A DNA stretch of 64,000 nucleotides from Siphonodentalium dalli. Taxonomy: Eukaryota > Mollusca > Scaphopoda > Gadilida > Siphonodentaliidae. The stretch lies in assembly GCA_032622095.1 (NCBI GenBank), contig CP136065.1, positions 92,887,343 through 92,951,342 of the forward strand, read 5' to 3'. Under the pieces are notes generated by a model. That model was given only the letters and a program-made list of their open reading frames with translations, did no database searches and was not told where the DNA came from. Of this stretch, positions 12,132 through 23,660 are shown in pieces (position 1 is the stretch's first letter; each line of letters begins with the position of its first letter). The translations under genes were made by a program, and so were the position numbers.

Positions 12132-12420
12132 ATGGCTAAATTCGCGGTTCCTTTCCTGGTCGTGGTTTGGAGGACTGTGTTTCAGATATCCATTCCAGCG
12201 CCGAGTTCAAGCGGAACAACAGAGATGTTTACATCAATTCCCAAATACAGGAGCGCCTGTTTTCCAAAGTATAACATGAGAGTCCTGTCGTCTGCGATCG
12301 AGTGCGCGGCATCCTGTGAGGAAGATGCATATTGTTACTCATTCAGATTTCATGACAAGACTAGCAGATGCGTGACGTCCGCTGGTGTTATACCTGATCC
12401 AGCTTTCTTCAAACGACAAG
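12132..12420 (+). CDS. PAN/CTLD gene exon 1 (signal peptide and PAN domain)
   Basis: ATG at 12132; the donor is CAAG followed by gtcagt at 12421. It codes residues 1-96 and the first base of Gly97, holding the signal peptide and all five PAN cysteines. Confidence 0.85.
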
Positions 12421-15400
12421 GTCAGTCATAATAATTACGAACAAACACACAGAATATCCACATAGTGTGGTCGAATATCATATTTATTTTGTGGGTTTGT
12501 GTGCATCTTTTGCCGAGCGAAAATAAATCATGGTAACAAATCAAGACTTAGTGTTCCTATCACTTTAGTGTGATACATCGGAACATTGCTACGAATTTGA
12601 TAAGTTCTCGCATATGGAATATATAAATCCTATAGCTTGATATTGTGTGTATTTATCAAGCTATCGTAAATTCTTTTAAATAAAATAATTCGAATGAGCC
12701 ATGTTCGTTTAAATTTTGCGAAAAGTGACCAAAACAGGACTGATGTTCCTGAATGAATTGGTGTCCTAAGAGCACCAGCTTGAGCTTTCCATGTGCATTC
12801 TCTCAGAAGAGAACCATTTTCTGGCCACGTTCGAATATATTTTAATTGTCCAGCAATACCTTGTAGTGAATAATCTGTCACAAGCACTGGGAGTAAAAAT
12901 TTCACATCCGGATCAAAGTTAACAATCAAGTACTGAGCAAAAACCTCAGCAACATTCCAACACATGTGTGACCATCACTCATAATTGTTTTTTGTGAATT
13001 GTTTCTGCATACAAATGAAATTTTCGACAACGTGCCGAGCAGCGGTCTCGGATTATGCTTACATTTTTATCAGTTTTAAGTGGAAATTAAATGAAGCGTC
13101 ACACGTCACGATAAGAGCTCGCGTGAATAAACAGAAATATGTCAGGAAAACAAATACAAACGTTAACATAAATTAAATCTGAAGCACTGAAGAGGCATGA
13201 CGTGAAATTTCGTAAAATTCAAATTTGTCTTATAGGAATCACTGAACTAAATGGTTTCCCATAGGCGACAGTGTTAACGTTTCCGTTAACGTTAACGTTA
13301 ACAAATTCACTGAATTGAAGCCTGCAGGCCATACCGGTGATGTTTACCCAGCTAGATTGACACCAGTTGATCACGAAAATGCAAGAAAAATCATAGGTCA
13401 TGTGTTTGCTTTTAAAAATAAATCCCCAAGTGTACGACAGGGCTATCCCACAGCCAAATTTTATCTGGAAAAATCCAGAACTACAGCACCTATATTTAAA
13501 TAAATTTCCCGCTCACAAAAATCCATTCCCCCATTCATTCACCAGTTTAAATTATTTAGATATTATGTACAAATAAAATAAACGCGATGCCATCCTTTAA
13601 TAACGTGTCGCATGTATCAGGTGAAGGTCATTCTTCAGTTACCTTCCCCTTTAGCATTCCACGGTGTACTCGTTCCCCGACTCTAGAACACATTTAGCTC
13701 CCTGATTCCGATACGGCCGCCCTGATACAACCGGGTTATTACACCACCCTCACGTGACGGACACCGCAGAAAAAAGGGTGCCACTTTAGGAGACTCTAGT
13801 CACTCGCAGTGGGGCCTGGACCTAATCTACCCGGGCCCATTCACAGACGATTCACCCCTAAATTGAGAAAATATTAATATGTAGTGTTGTTGGAAAGTTA
13901 AAATCAGATGCATTTGAAAAATGGATTTATCCCCATAAAATGAAAGTCAGGTGTGTGAGATGCATTTGTAAAATGGATTAATCCACATAAGATGAAAGTC
14001 AGGCGTGTGATAACTATATTATCTGTAATTGTCTGTGACATTATGTGTACGACAGCATCTGATTGTATTCGCCCCTTAAACTCAGTCGTGGACTACCACG
14101 TTATCATTGGATTATGTGTGATACTGCGCGTTATTGGCGCCCGAATTCGAGATATTTGTATTATTGTTTGGTGGATGCAATTCATTTACAAAGTGAGTGT
14201 TGTAACTATAATTCAGTACATATAATGCGTGTTCATCATATTTTTTTTAACTTCGTGGTTTTTCCTAATTTTGTAGCTATAAATTTTGTTTTGAGACTAT
14301 ATACTGAATATTTAATTCGAAACCGATGGCTTAATTTCCAAATGCCTTCTCGTCCCTTGCACGAGTGTATTGCGCATATCATGAGTCTTTCAAGATTAAA
14401 ATTGTTCCCAAAGTGAAGTCCACTGCCCCCAGTAATTATCTCAGGTCCAATGGCAATTGATGAGAAGCCTTAATGGACTGAACTCATGAAATTCAGGAAA
14501 TAAAGTAATATAATATGATAGAATTGTAGTCAAACAAAAGTAATTGCTTTGTTAAATGAAGCCCGGATTTGTGTGCTGCATTGTTGTAGATAATTCATCC
14601 AATATGTCTACACTTTATGAGATACCCACACACAGACACGTTAAGTAACGTATCATCGATCATATATATGTTGTTCTTTTATATGTCACTGTGTTCAATA
14701 GTTGACAACAGCATGGATAAAATTAAGGAAGATATTGTCACAACGTGACTACTGCAATGAATGAAAGTTCCTCGTTGGATCTTATTGACACCCACAGTGA
14801 AACCAAGCTTCCTGGTACGCCGACTCAAACATATTACTCTACTACAATACTAGATTGTCTAGTATAATGTAATCGTGACAATACGATGTTCTTCCAGATA
14901 AAAGTATGCCTTATAATTAGAAATGTCAAGAAACTTCGTTGTTGATTGATCTGGACTGGTATGCATTCCTTGCACTCTGGGTGCGTTCATAATAACGAAA
15001 AGTACATAGTTAGACGTTTAATAATACACTGATTGTTTTCCCCAAAATGTAAGCGATATCATGAAGAAATTTGGAGAAATGGAAACAACTGAATCATAAT
15101 CCTGCTTAATAATTGGACAGAACACCGATTCTTCTTTGCCATATATTTTGAGCTAATTCAGTCTCTAATCGGGCCGTGATAATTCCAACTGGAGTTGTGG
15201 TCCGGAAACCAAAATATTAACTAACATTTCTAAGTTGAAAAATGGAATCCAGTCGGTTTGTTGAGCCCACATGCTATGAGTGTGATTCCTTAAGCAATCC
15301 TAACTGGAAATACTACTCAAAAGCCACGGAAACTAAAATTTTAGGAGTCGAAAAATGCCCATACCACTGGTAAAATGACTGATCGACCTACATCTGACCT

Positions 15401-18400
15401 GTATGTGTGTTGGAGCAATCCCTCATACTAAATTCCATTTCGTATTCACAACAGTAAACTGAACCTATCATCTGAGAACGAAAATGTAGCCAAAACTCCA
15501 ACACAAAAGTATAACCCTTGTACATGTATGTGTTGGCGAGCGGCACCCGAAATTGAACAAATATTTTGTGTGTGTGGCGGAAATATAAACATATTACTAC
15601 ATTACCTGTATTTAAATTCGCGAGGTATTATTCTTCGCTCGGTTGTTAATTGGACAAATAAAAGTGACCTCAACGACAATCGATAGTCTGCTTGGATGCA
15701 TGTATATCGATTAACACACAAACCCACTTATTTCCCCGTGCATTAGTTAAACTCTTACACTTAGCTGTCCATTCTTCCACCGATGGGTGTGCGAAAAATA
15801 GTACTGTCCGAATTTACATACGAGACAGGTATATACTACATGCGATATTTTCATTCCAATTTAATGTCATTGCATCAGTAGAGCCCTTATACTAGAATAC
15901 AACCGACCCCTATAATAATTAGCAAATATCAGACTATAACTTTCAACGACAAATAGTTTGCAATTAATTGATCTTAAATACAAACGATGTCTATTGCATC
16001 TGAAATTATGTGTATCAAAGTTGTTTTTTCTTATCAAACATTGATTTAGGAACCAATATAAGCTTGAAAATGATGACTTGGAATGAAATATGACAATGAT
16101 GTTGCATTTGGCGCGCAGTGCATCTGGAGTATTCGTTATAATATAGGAAAACATCTGTCCATACAAATGTGTATTAATTTAGACTGGTATGTTGATTTTA
16201 ATTTGATTTTTTTTTCAAGAAATGGCCGCCCATAAGAAACGTGTAGAAATCGCACGTCGTCACAGAGACACGTGGAAATACACAAATGGCGACATATATC
16301 CATTTTATCTCAACGTCTGTATTTTCCACAGGTCTGTTTGTCGGGTATAGAAACAGAACAAATGGTAACTGTGCTGTTCCCCTCTTCATTAAGGACAACC
16401 AGGGCACAGCAGCAAACCACGACGATGCCGTCGCCAGATGTTGTGAAGATGGGGCTCACCTGGTAGTTGTTGACAATGAATGTTCGAGGAAAGTTGTGGC
16501 TGACATAATGGCGATGGACCAGATGAGTAATTATCCATTCATACGTTAACCCTTTTTATACAAAATGGATTCTCCCATTCAGTAATAAAAAATATACATT
16601 GGAACGGTCTATTATTCAACCGAAGGGATGGACAGATAATAAAAGTGCGGAGGAAGTCCTATTTATTTGAGGGAAATGTTCAGATAATAATTCCTAAGGA
16701 ATAACTACTCATCAACAGCGTTCATGCTGTCACAGCCCAAATTGGCCAATGGGATTTTGTTTTTTTTTCGAAAATGGCCAAACAAATTTCACTTTTGGCC
16801 AAAAATTTATTTTTTTATCACCAAATCAGAAATCTAATTCACTGAAAAACCCAAATTGATTTTGTCGGGAGCGACATTAGAATAAAATTTATAGGATGAT
16901 CATCCGCTGATTGATTATGTGATACAGCTTAATTGGTGATAAAAAAAAAAGGCACTCATGGCAGTGCAAATTTGAAATGCAATAAAACAGTAATGAGGAT
17001 TAACACTAATGGAGCCTAAGTCTGTCATAATGCTCAATGGTAGATGGTGCATGGGTAGTGGTATATTGTCAAATAACAATGGTGGGATTAAAGAGGTCCA
17101 GACACGGCATTGGAAGGTATTGACATAATTATATAGAATGTTAGGCGTTAAATTAAAAAAAAATTATTAATTAATTGTAAAGCCAAAATGAGGATTTAAT
17201 TTGGCCAAATAATTTTTAGTGTGGCCAAAAAAATCAGAATTGGCCAAAAAAATTGGCGAAAAGTTTTTTCGGCTCAGCGTGAACACGGCTCATCAATGAG
17301 TACCGGTATATATTTAGTATTGGAAGTATTAAACGGGCATTGGTCATTTGAGCTTCCTAATTTTGTCTACGTAATTTGGAAGGAGTTACAAATACACTAA
17401 ATATTGATATACCGGCGTCATACGCTCAGAAAAATAATTGCCATGGTCCAGCAACATTCCAGTTGTGTTAAATTTTCTCACATAAGTGAAATAAACTCTT
17501 TTTATTTTTACCATATCAGGAATAGACTAACGCGGAACTCTCTGTCCTATTCAATGCCGTGCATTTTGGTTGATTTTTGCTTCGGACCTAAACATCGTGT
17601 TCAAAGTTGTAATTTTGTATGACTTCAATCAGCTTCAATGTGTCTTTCTGTCACATATAATGCTCGTAGAAAACTAGTATTTATCGACCTATTTCGATAA
17701 CGTGAAAAATTCAAAGGCGAATATTATTAGGTGTATTTTTGGAGCGCAAAACGTCATGTGGCTTTAAATCGAGGTGTTTTTCTTTCTTTCTTTCCCATTC
17801 GCTTTTTTTTTCTTTAGAAATATGTCAAGAACAAGAATAATAGTACAAAACATTTGCTATAATGTCATGAATGGCTCGAATTATAATTTTCTGTGGACGT
17901 TGGTCCGATCCCATATTGCGTAGCATTTGTGACACCAGGAAAGTATATATTAAGACAAATTTAATGTCATTTATGTTATTTTATTCTTCAGAAAAAACGA
18001 GGACACCAGGGTGTGTTCTAATCGGTTGTCTTGTGTGTTCATGAACCGACTCCGCAACATCGTGACTTCATGCTCATGTGGTTGTGAGATTCTTAACCGA
18101 GTAAATGACGTCATGGCCGCGTTCCGATTCTGCTCAGATCTGTTCTCGGTGTTCGAATCGTCAAATGACTTGCCGTTCACAAGAACGCTGGATCGAATAC
18201 TTCATCTACAACCCTAACCACAGCCCTTAAGAGTTCGTTCGTGTTTAGAGTATGAACAAATACCGCGTTTTTTATGCTCGTCGCGATATGGTTTGGCGAC
18301 TAAAACGACGTTAAAAGATAATACACTTTTAGAACAATAGGTACTCTAGAATACCTACGTAGGTACTTAGCTTTGTCCCATGGGGAGTACCTATTTTTTG

Positions 18401-19838
18401 GTACTCTAGAGTACCTGACAAATATTTAGGTACTCTGGGGTACCTATATATACGTTATCTGGAGTACCTATATTTATGTTCTGTGGATAACCAATATTTA
18501 GGTTCTCTTGAATACCTATATTTAGGTTCTCTGGAGTACATATCCAGGCATTGTGCATAAAACAAACATATCCCGTAATTATTTGAATCTTGGGAAATGT
18601 CGGTTGATAGACCGTCGTCTGCTGAACGGGAACAGTGCGTTAGTCTGAGGATTCGATAATCAAAGTGTTCCATAGCCGGGGTTTCAATATTATGGCGGTT
18701 CGGTAGTACGCGGGTTCAATAGGCCGAGGGTTAGTCTAAAGCGGGCAGACCGATGGCTTGATAGTCCGAGGATTCGATAGACCGATGGTTCAACATTCCG
18801 AGGGTTTGATAGCCGGAAGGTCCAATCGTCCGAAGGTTCGATAGTCCGATGGACCATTAGTTAGAGGATCCATATTCAAGCACGTGGTAACAGTGGAGTT
18901 TGGGATATCACACCCCTCCCCGCGTTGCTCAAATGTTTCAACAGTTGGAACAGTTTTTCTAGTTACGAAAACAATGTCAAATACAGATTGCACGTATTAA
19001 CCCTTTTAATACGGGAGCAGCGCTGGTGCATAATGCACTGGTTTACAATGTCAGGGTAAAACTTGTTTGGCCAATGTATTATCTTGTATATGTGAGATTC
19101 CCTATGGGAGACTCGCATATTTTGGCGAATGCATTGGCACAGGGTTTTCGCAAAATTTCAGGAAGCTCTAGTCATGTGTGGGTTAAACAGTTAAATGAAA
19201 ATAAACATTCAGGACATGTCAATATTTACATGTTGCTTTCTGTATTTAACAGCAATGGGTTATACATGTATGCAATAAATGATCGCCTTCCGATACGCCA
19301 TAAGCGTTCTTGTGGCATTTCTGTATTCACATTCCAGGTGCCCGATCCTGGTTTCCATGCATTCTTCGCCAATTGAGTCTTCACCATTGTAATAAATCAT
19401 CAGATTATCGAGCCCTTGGGCTAACGCAATGTCTCCCTGATAAACAAATCATCGGGTTTGGGGAATCGAACCAGCTTAGGGCATGGCTGCACGGCTTAAA
19501 TTGCCATGGTGTGCTATGTATCTTACTGTCTGAACCGATGTGGGGCTCTAATATATGTTCAGACTCACTCATATTTAGTACTTATGTTGAGTGACCGTAC
19601 TTACCTAGGTTTCGCTTTTTTTTCAGAGCGGACGTGGATAGATGGAATGAAACATCCTACCGACGGACCAGTGTACTACAGCGACGGGACACGTCTCACA
19701 TTCTCGTCATCTCTGCAGGATGTTGCAGACAGTGCATCAGACTGCATCGTTCTGCATGAACACAGATCACACAGTATCCAAGACACACAATGTCCAAATA
19801 GCGGATACAACTTCACCTGCCAGCTGGATCTCCTGTAA
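12132..19838 (+). CDS. Secreted PAN-domain / C-type lectin-like protein (3 exons)
   Basis: Joined exons 12132-12420, 16332-16526 and 19627-19838 encode 231 residues, and both introns are GT-AG and phase 1. Residues 1-22 are a hydrophobic signal peptide. Residues about 43-80 carry a PAN/apple-like pattern (C43, C58, C62, C68, C80, with YSFRF before the last). Residues about 102-226 form a C-type lectin-like domain: GAHLVVVDNE at 137-146, W165-I-D-G, then C201, C217 and C226, with C134-C226 and C201-C217 as the expected disulfides. N104 and N223 are N-glycosylation sequons. The EPN/QPD and WND sugar- and calcium-binding motifs are absent, so classical Ca2+-dependent sugar binding is doubtful. 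The likely role is extracellular recognition, matrix or mucus; the ligand is unknown. The start is the first ATG that gives the signal peptide. Confidence 0.85.
12421..16331. other. Intron 1 of the PAN/CTLD gene
   Basis: A 3.9-kb intron. It holds a short (GTTAAC)n tract (13273-13302) and otherwise no repeat or exon I can define. A 111-residue minus-strand frame at 12630-12965 is not supported as a gene. Confidence 0.6.
13273..13302. repeat. (GTTAAC)n short palindromic repeat
   Basis: GTTAACGTTTCCGTTAAC continues into further GTTAAC units; each hexamer is its own reverse complement. Confidence 0.85.
16332..16526 (+). CDS. PAN/CTLD gene exon 2 (N-terminal half of the lectin domain)
   Basis: The acceptor is attttccacag and the donor is ATGA followed by gtaatt. 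It codes residues 98-161, with C110, the C133-C134 pair, C147 and the CTLD signature GAHLVVVDNE. Phases match exons 1 and 3. Confidence 0.85.
16546..17332 (+). mobile_element. Family A TTAA element interrupted by a hAT-like element
   Basis: It starts with TTAACCCTTTTTATAC 19 bp after the exon 2 donor and ends at GGAAGTATTAA (17332). The left part matches 61381-61630 (ATGGATTCTCCCATTCAGT; ACATTGGAACGGTCTATTA) and the right end is CAATGAGTACCGGTATATAT then TTAGTAT. A 573-bp element separates the two parts. Confidence 0.75.
16716..17288. mobile_element. hAT-like non-autonomous element with TTGGCCAA subterminal repeats
   Basis: Flanked by an exact 8-bp duplication CTCATCAA (16708-16715 and 17289-17296). 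The ends CAGCGTTCATGCTG and CAGCGTGAACACGG are imperfect inverted repeats. Motifs of the type TTGGCCAA or TTTGGCCAAAA recur about six times close to both ends. An 8-bp duplication and CAG-type termini are the established marks of the hAT superfamily. No transposase is encoded. Confidence 0.75.
17395..17775 (-). mobile_element. Interspersed repeat G, inverted copy
   Basis: Reverse complement of most of 1133-1560: TTGATATACCGGCGTCATA, ACCATATCAGGAATAGACTA, ATAATGCTCGTAGAAA, TATTTATCGACCTATTTCGA and CATGTGGCTTTAA line up in order. Diverged and non-coding. Confidence 0.7.
18340..18545. repeat. Tandem array of palindromic GGTACTCTAGAGTACC units
   Basis: About eight degenerate units of 27-30 bp built on GGTACTCTAGAGTACCTATA or TTTAGG. 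The core is nearly its own reverse complement, so the transcript could form serial hairpins. Confidence 0.75.
18667..18860. repeat. About 17-bp tandem array (ATAGTCCGAGGGTTCGA type)
   Basis: Roughly ten degenerate units carrying CCGA(G/T)GG TT(C/T)(A/G)A follow one another, for example TTGATAGTCCGAGGATTCGA, then TAGACCGATGGTTCAAC. Non-coding. Confidence 0.7.
18997..19186 (+). mobile_element. Family B TTAA element
   Basis: TTAACCCTTTTAATACGGG opens at 18997 and GTGTGGGTTAA closes at 19186. Inside are ATGGGAGACTCGCATAT and GCATTGGCACAGGGTTTTCG, shared with 34088-34208. 190 bp, non-coding. Confidence 0.75.
19627..19838 (+). CDS. PAN/CTLD gene exon 3 (C-terminal half of the lectin domain)
   Basis: The acceptor is cttttttttcag at 19626 and the stop TAA is at 19836-19838. 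It codes Arg163-Leu231 after the split Lys162, including W165, C201, C217 and C226. It completes the CTLD fold and ends five residues after the last cysteine. Confidence 0.85.
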
Positions 19839-20127
19839 CTCTGTAGTCTGTAGTCACAACAAGAATTATGGAATGACTTGTTACAAACGACCATCATGGT
19901 CTGCACATTTCTGCATCAATGTTGCAATAATAGTGAGCGACAACAAACGGCACCAATCACAAAAAAAACATGAAAACTATTACTATTACTATTATGTATG
20001 GCACTGGCATAAACATCCAAAAATCATCCATCAGTTTTACATTGAAAATAGGCACAAACATGCACAAACATGCACAAACAATCATTATTTTGAACGCTCT
20101 CTGTTACCAACTGCGTTTGTATCACGA

Positions 20128-20133
20128 AATAAA
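20128..20133 (+). terminator. Candidate polyadenylation signal AATAAA
   Basis: A canonical AATAAA about 290 bp after the stop codon of the PAN/CTLD gene. No downstream evidence is available. Confidence 0.35.
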
Positions 20134-20184
20134 CATGCTCTTTATCCGAGGCGATCATTCGTAATTGTGCTAACCTGACAATAT

Positions 20185-20685
20185 TTAAAGTTACTCAATC
20201 TTATCAGACGCTCCTAAATTACTATTTCTTTGGCTTCGGGGGTAAAAAATATTTGATTCTAGTCGAGGAACCTACCCATCAAAGCTCAGAGTTATCATAT
20301 ATCGATTAATGAAGTTTGTTATTTTAATTGTTTTTGTGCCAGAAACACGTGTTCAAACGGACGATATTGCAGATAAAGATGGATAAATCTAAAATCAATT
20401 GGTTATTATTAACTTCAAACATCGATATCTGATGAATCTGAGCTTTGATGGGTAGGTTCCTCGACACGAATACAAATTTTTCATATATACAGAAAAACAG
20501 CCATTCTGTTCAAATTATTCTAACTAACTTCACAATTATAGACAGGCTTTACATGATGTTAAATGGAAATATTCAGTTTCAAATCAGTTAACCAAGAAAT
20601 GAATGAATAAACACTTGAACAAATTAATGTACTGGTATGTCAATAAATTATACGCCTAAAAACGGGGATAACTTATACAGACCTC
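20185..20685 (+). mobile_element. Family E TTAA element, copy 1 (foldback, right end unclear)
   Basis: The left end TTAAAGTTACTCAATCTTAT leads into CTTTGGCTTCGGGGGTAA and ACCTACCCATCAAAGCTCAG. The inverse of that inner segment (CTGAGCTTTGATGGGTAGGT) recurs near 20440, giving a foldback. The right terminus is not seen; the element abuts copy 2. Confidence 0.6.
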
Positions 20686-21146
20686 TTAAATGTACTCAAT
20701 CCGATCAGACGGCCCCCATATCATCATGATGCAACACAACAACAGTTCTTCAAAATACGCTTTAGAATCGACTTATTGTAGCAAAATAATGCTGACCACT
20801 GTCAACTATGGTATCAAATTTCCAAAAACCTGTTATTTAACAACATTTTGTTGAACAAAATATGGCCGTATTATCACTGAGGTATCACAAAATTTGACCG
20901 TATCACCACTCGATTTTAGAGTTATCCATCTTCATCCGCAATTTTGTCCGAGACACTCCGTTTGTGACCACGCGATTCTGGGTCACATATTATTACACAT
21001 CTCGATAAATAACAAATTTTAAAATCGATATCTGATCACTCTGGGCTTTGATGGGTGGGTTCCTCGACTCGAATCAAATATGTTTTACCCCCGAGACCAA
21101 AAGAGATAGTAATTTAGGAGCGTCTGATCGGATTGAGTATCTTTAA
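20686..21146 (-). mobile_element. Family E TTAA element, copy 2
   Basis: TTAA at 20686 and 21143; the ends are TTAAATGTACTCAATCCGAT and ATCGGATTGAGTATCTTTAA. It matches the reverse complement of 29824-30254, including CCCCATATCATCA near one end and CTTTGATGGGTGGGTT near the other. Non-coding. Confidence 0.75.
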
Positions 21147-21309
21147 TCATAGATACACGGTGGTGGTAACTACACGTGCACAGTTTAAAACATTTGAATA
21201 AGAGATAAAGGAGTACATTTTGGACAAAAGTAGGTATATTGCAGGACTGGTATGTGTGGGGGGAGGTAAATAGTGGGTGGGTAAATATGTTTAAAGACAC
21301 TCCTAGGCC

Positions 21310-22672
21310 TAGTCCAAGTCTTCTCGTACTAAAACCGGCTAAGATATTGGGATGGAGGTGCCGGTCTTTAGTCCAAGCCCGCTTCTATACCAATCCTATC
21401 ACACGAGTTACGCCCACGATCTGTGGCGGGAATCTGTGGTGTATTTTACTCGATTTACCTAATGAATCAATACATGATGCTATATACATCGGAAAGAGAG
21501 ACATCTTATGGTCATAATGGTGTAAAATAATCTAACTTTCATGTTAAATTACGCATAGAATATTCCGGTTGATTGTCACCAACATCGCTGTTTTTTCTGT
21601 TTGTTTACTTAACTGAAAGCCGAACTCAGGTTCCGAAGAACTTCGGCATTGTCCGGTGTTTGTTCTGAGTATTCTAGTTTCCGTTTCTATATATAGCGCG
21701 GGGTTTTCCGAACAAAATAGCGAAAACCGATCGCCGCAAAGTCCAGTTTCCAATGTGCTTTGAGAACAATTCCCGCACTAAAAACTTAATGACATAATGG
21801 AGGATCAGAAAGGTAGTTTTGTTGACAATTTTCGCAAGCAACTTGTCAAAATTGGAGCAAATTAGAACTCTTGTGTCTGACTTGCCATGCGTGTGATTTT
21901 CATCCATGTGCATTTTGACTTTTGTGTTGATAAAATAATCGGAGAACCGAATCACACAGTTTCGAAATATAGTTCTTCCGTTTTAGTGGGACTTTTCAAA
22001 CTTAAGGTTAAAAATTTATACAAATTTTGTTTGATTTTTTGTGTGCTTAACAAGAGCAGTATATTGCTCTGTTCGCTTAGTATATATCTTAATTTCGCTG
22101 AAGTCCACCAAATGTGGGAAATGTAGCACCATATTATTTATTCTAATGGTCGTTGTGTTTACACTGTTTTAAACTTTGAGAGGGTTGTAATTCCCCGTAA
22201 TTTATTTAATGTATTACATTTATATCTTCAATGTTTAATTAATCTATTTATTTTTTATTTATTGACACACATAATTACGATTACAATGGAGAATTCATCG
22301 TAATTTGCGTTGTCAGTCGAAAATATACGGAATATTTTCAACGGAAAATGCCGAACACAGTTCGCGAGGTCAACTGAGTTCGCATACTTTTAAAAATTTG
22401 TAAACATTGCGGTAAATGCTCTTTTCGCATTAAATTACCGCTTTCAATTCACAACTGGTGTGGGTTTCAGATCAAATAGCATGTCTTCTGCGGAAAATAT
22501 CCGTTTATTGTCGCAATTGTGATATTTTATTTCATATAATTGTGGTTTTATTTGAGCGGGTCACTAACGCTTAAGTCGTGTCATAAGAATGCATGGGCCT
22601 GGAACTCGGACTAAAGACCGGCACCTCCATCCCAATATCTTAGCCGGTTTTAGTACGAGAAGACTTGGACTA
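21310..22672. mobile_element. 1363-bp element with 65-bp perfect inverted ends and 9-bp duplication
   Basis: Positions 21310-21374 and 22608-22672 are exact reverse complements (beginning TAGTCCAAGTCTTCTCGTAC). The flanks are TCCTAGGCC (21301-21309) and TCCTCGGCC (22673-22681), a 9-bp target duplication with one mismatch. Long inverted ends plus a 9-bp duplication are typical of Mutator-like elements (MULEs). No transposase frame is seen, so it is non-autonomous, possibly carrying captured sequence. Part of the interior (21905-22130) has a diverged relative at 42040-42290. Intact ends suggest relatively recent activity. Confidence 0.75.
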
Positions 22673-23303
22673 TCCTCGGCCGTGCGTGGTGAGTGGTCCA
22701 TCGGCCGCGAAACAATTTTTTACTATAGCTAAAAAGAATTTACTCAAGCCTTTTACAGCTAAATAAATTATATAATTTGAGGCATAAAACAATATAAAGG
22801 ATTAAAAACTATGTATATAGCAACAATTTTACCAAATGACTTCTCAATATAGCCCGATTTTCAAGCTTAATCTGAGTTGAGGGACATCTCTACGTGCCAA
22901 TCCGATCGATACATGGCCATTTCGACAAGAAACGAGAATGTGTTCACGCTCACTGAGTTAAAGGGGGGCTGTATACTAAATCCCGACATTTATGGGACCA
23001 TTTCCTATTAAACTCGACAAAATATATATGCAACAAATTGTATCCATGGATGAGTGCATAATACACTTATTTACTTTATGAACAATGTAAAACAACATGG
23101 CAATTATAATGATAAAAGGCCGCTTGGCCACATAGTTCCCCGACACGGTGGCTTCATTTGGAGCGGAGGCTTTTTGAAATATATTACATGGAATTCATAC
23201 TTGTACATTGTCTCATAACTGAGCTGCATACAAATAACAAAATCTGGGGGAAAACTGTTAAAAGTCGAAATATAACCTCAAATTAGCACAAGATCAAAAA
23301 AAA
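22673..23303. other. Intergenic, with a fragment resembling family B
   Basis: From about 22962, TTAAAGGGGG and then CATTTATGGGACCATTTCCT resemble the left part of the family B element at 39999-40225. No gene is seen. Confidence 0.4.
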
Positions 23304-23309
23304 TTAAGA

Positions 23310-23660
23310 ATACATGTTCGGACGTACGATTCTATGTCGAAAAATGGCAATAACTCCGCCAAAATGACTCCTCCGACTGAACTGAAAATCGCAGGTGCGC
23401 AGTTTCCAATGCTGGTTTACATCTGTGCCAAGTTTAAAAACAATTGACTGGAAAATGACGGAATACAGGCTCGGACAAAAGATGCGTCCCGGAATGTACG
23501 ATTCTATGTCGAAAAAGGACAATAACTCCGCCAAAATGAGGCCGACCGAACTCAAAATCGCGGGTGCGCATGTTCCCATGCTGGTTGATATATGCGCCAA
23601 GTTTAAAAAAAAATTGACCGGAATACAGACTCGGACAATGTTCCGGACGGACGGACAGAC
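23310..23660. repeat. Two-unit tandem of an interspersed repeat with a GGACGGACGGACAGACG end
   Basis: ACGATTCTATGTCGAAAAA, AATAACTCCGCCAAAATGA and GTTCCCATGCTGGTT (or close variants) occur twice about 180 bp apart. A diverged two-unit version is at 49240-49560. Reading frames on both strands repeat the same peptide and are not genes. Confidence 0.75.

Larger units (their letters stand above)
16527..19626. other. Intron 2 of the PAN/CTLD gene
   Basis: A 3.1-kb intron almost filled with repeats: a family A element holding a hAT-like insertion, an inverted family G copy, two short tandem arrays and a family B element. No further exon is seen. Confidence 0.7.

Noticed and set aside
12630-12965. 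111-codon minus-strand frame with a FDPD string loosely like a retroelement RNase H region
   Set aside because: The resemblance is limited to a few residues and the catalytic pattern is missing.
19720-20178. 152-codon + strand frame
   Set aside because: It overlaps lectin exon 3 in another frame and continues into its 3' UTR; low-complexity Tyr run.
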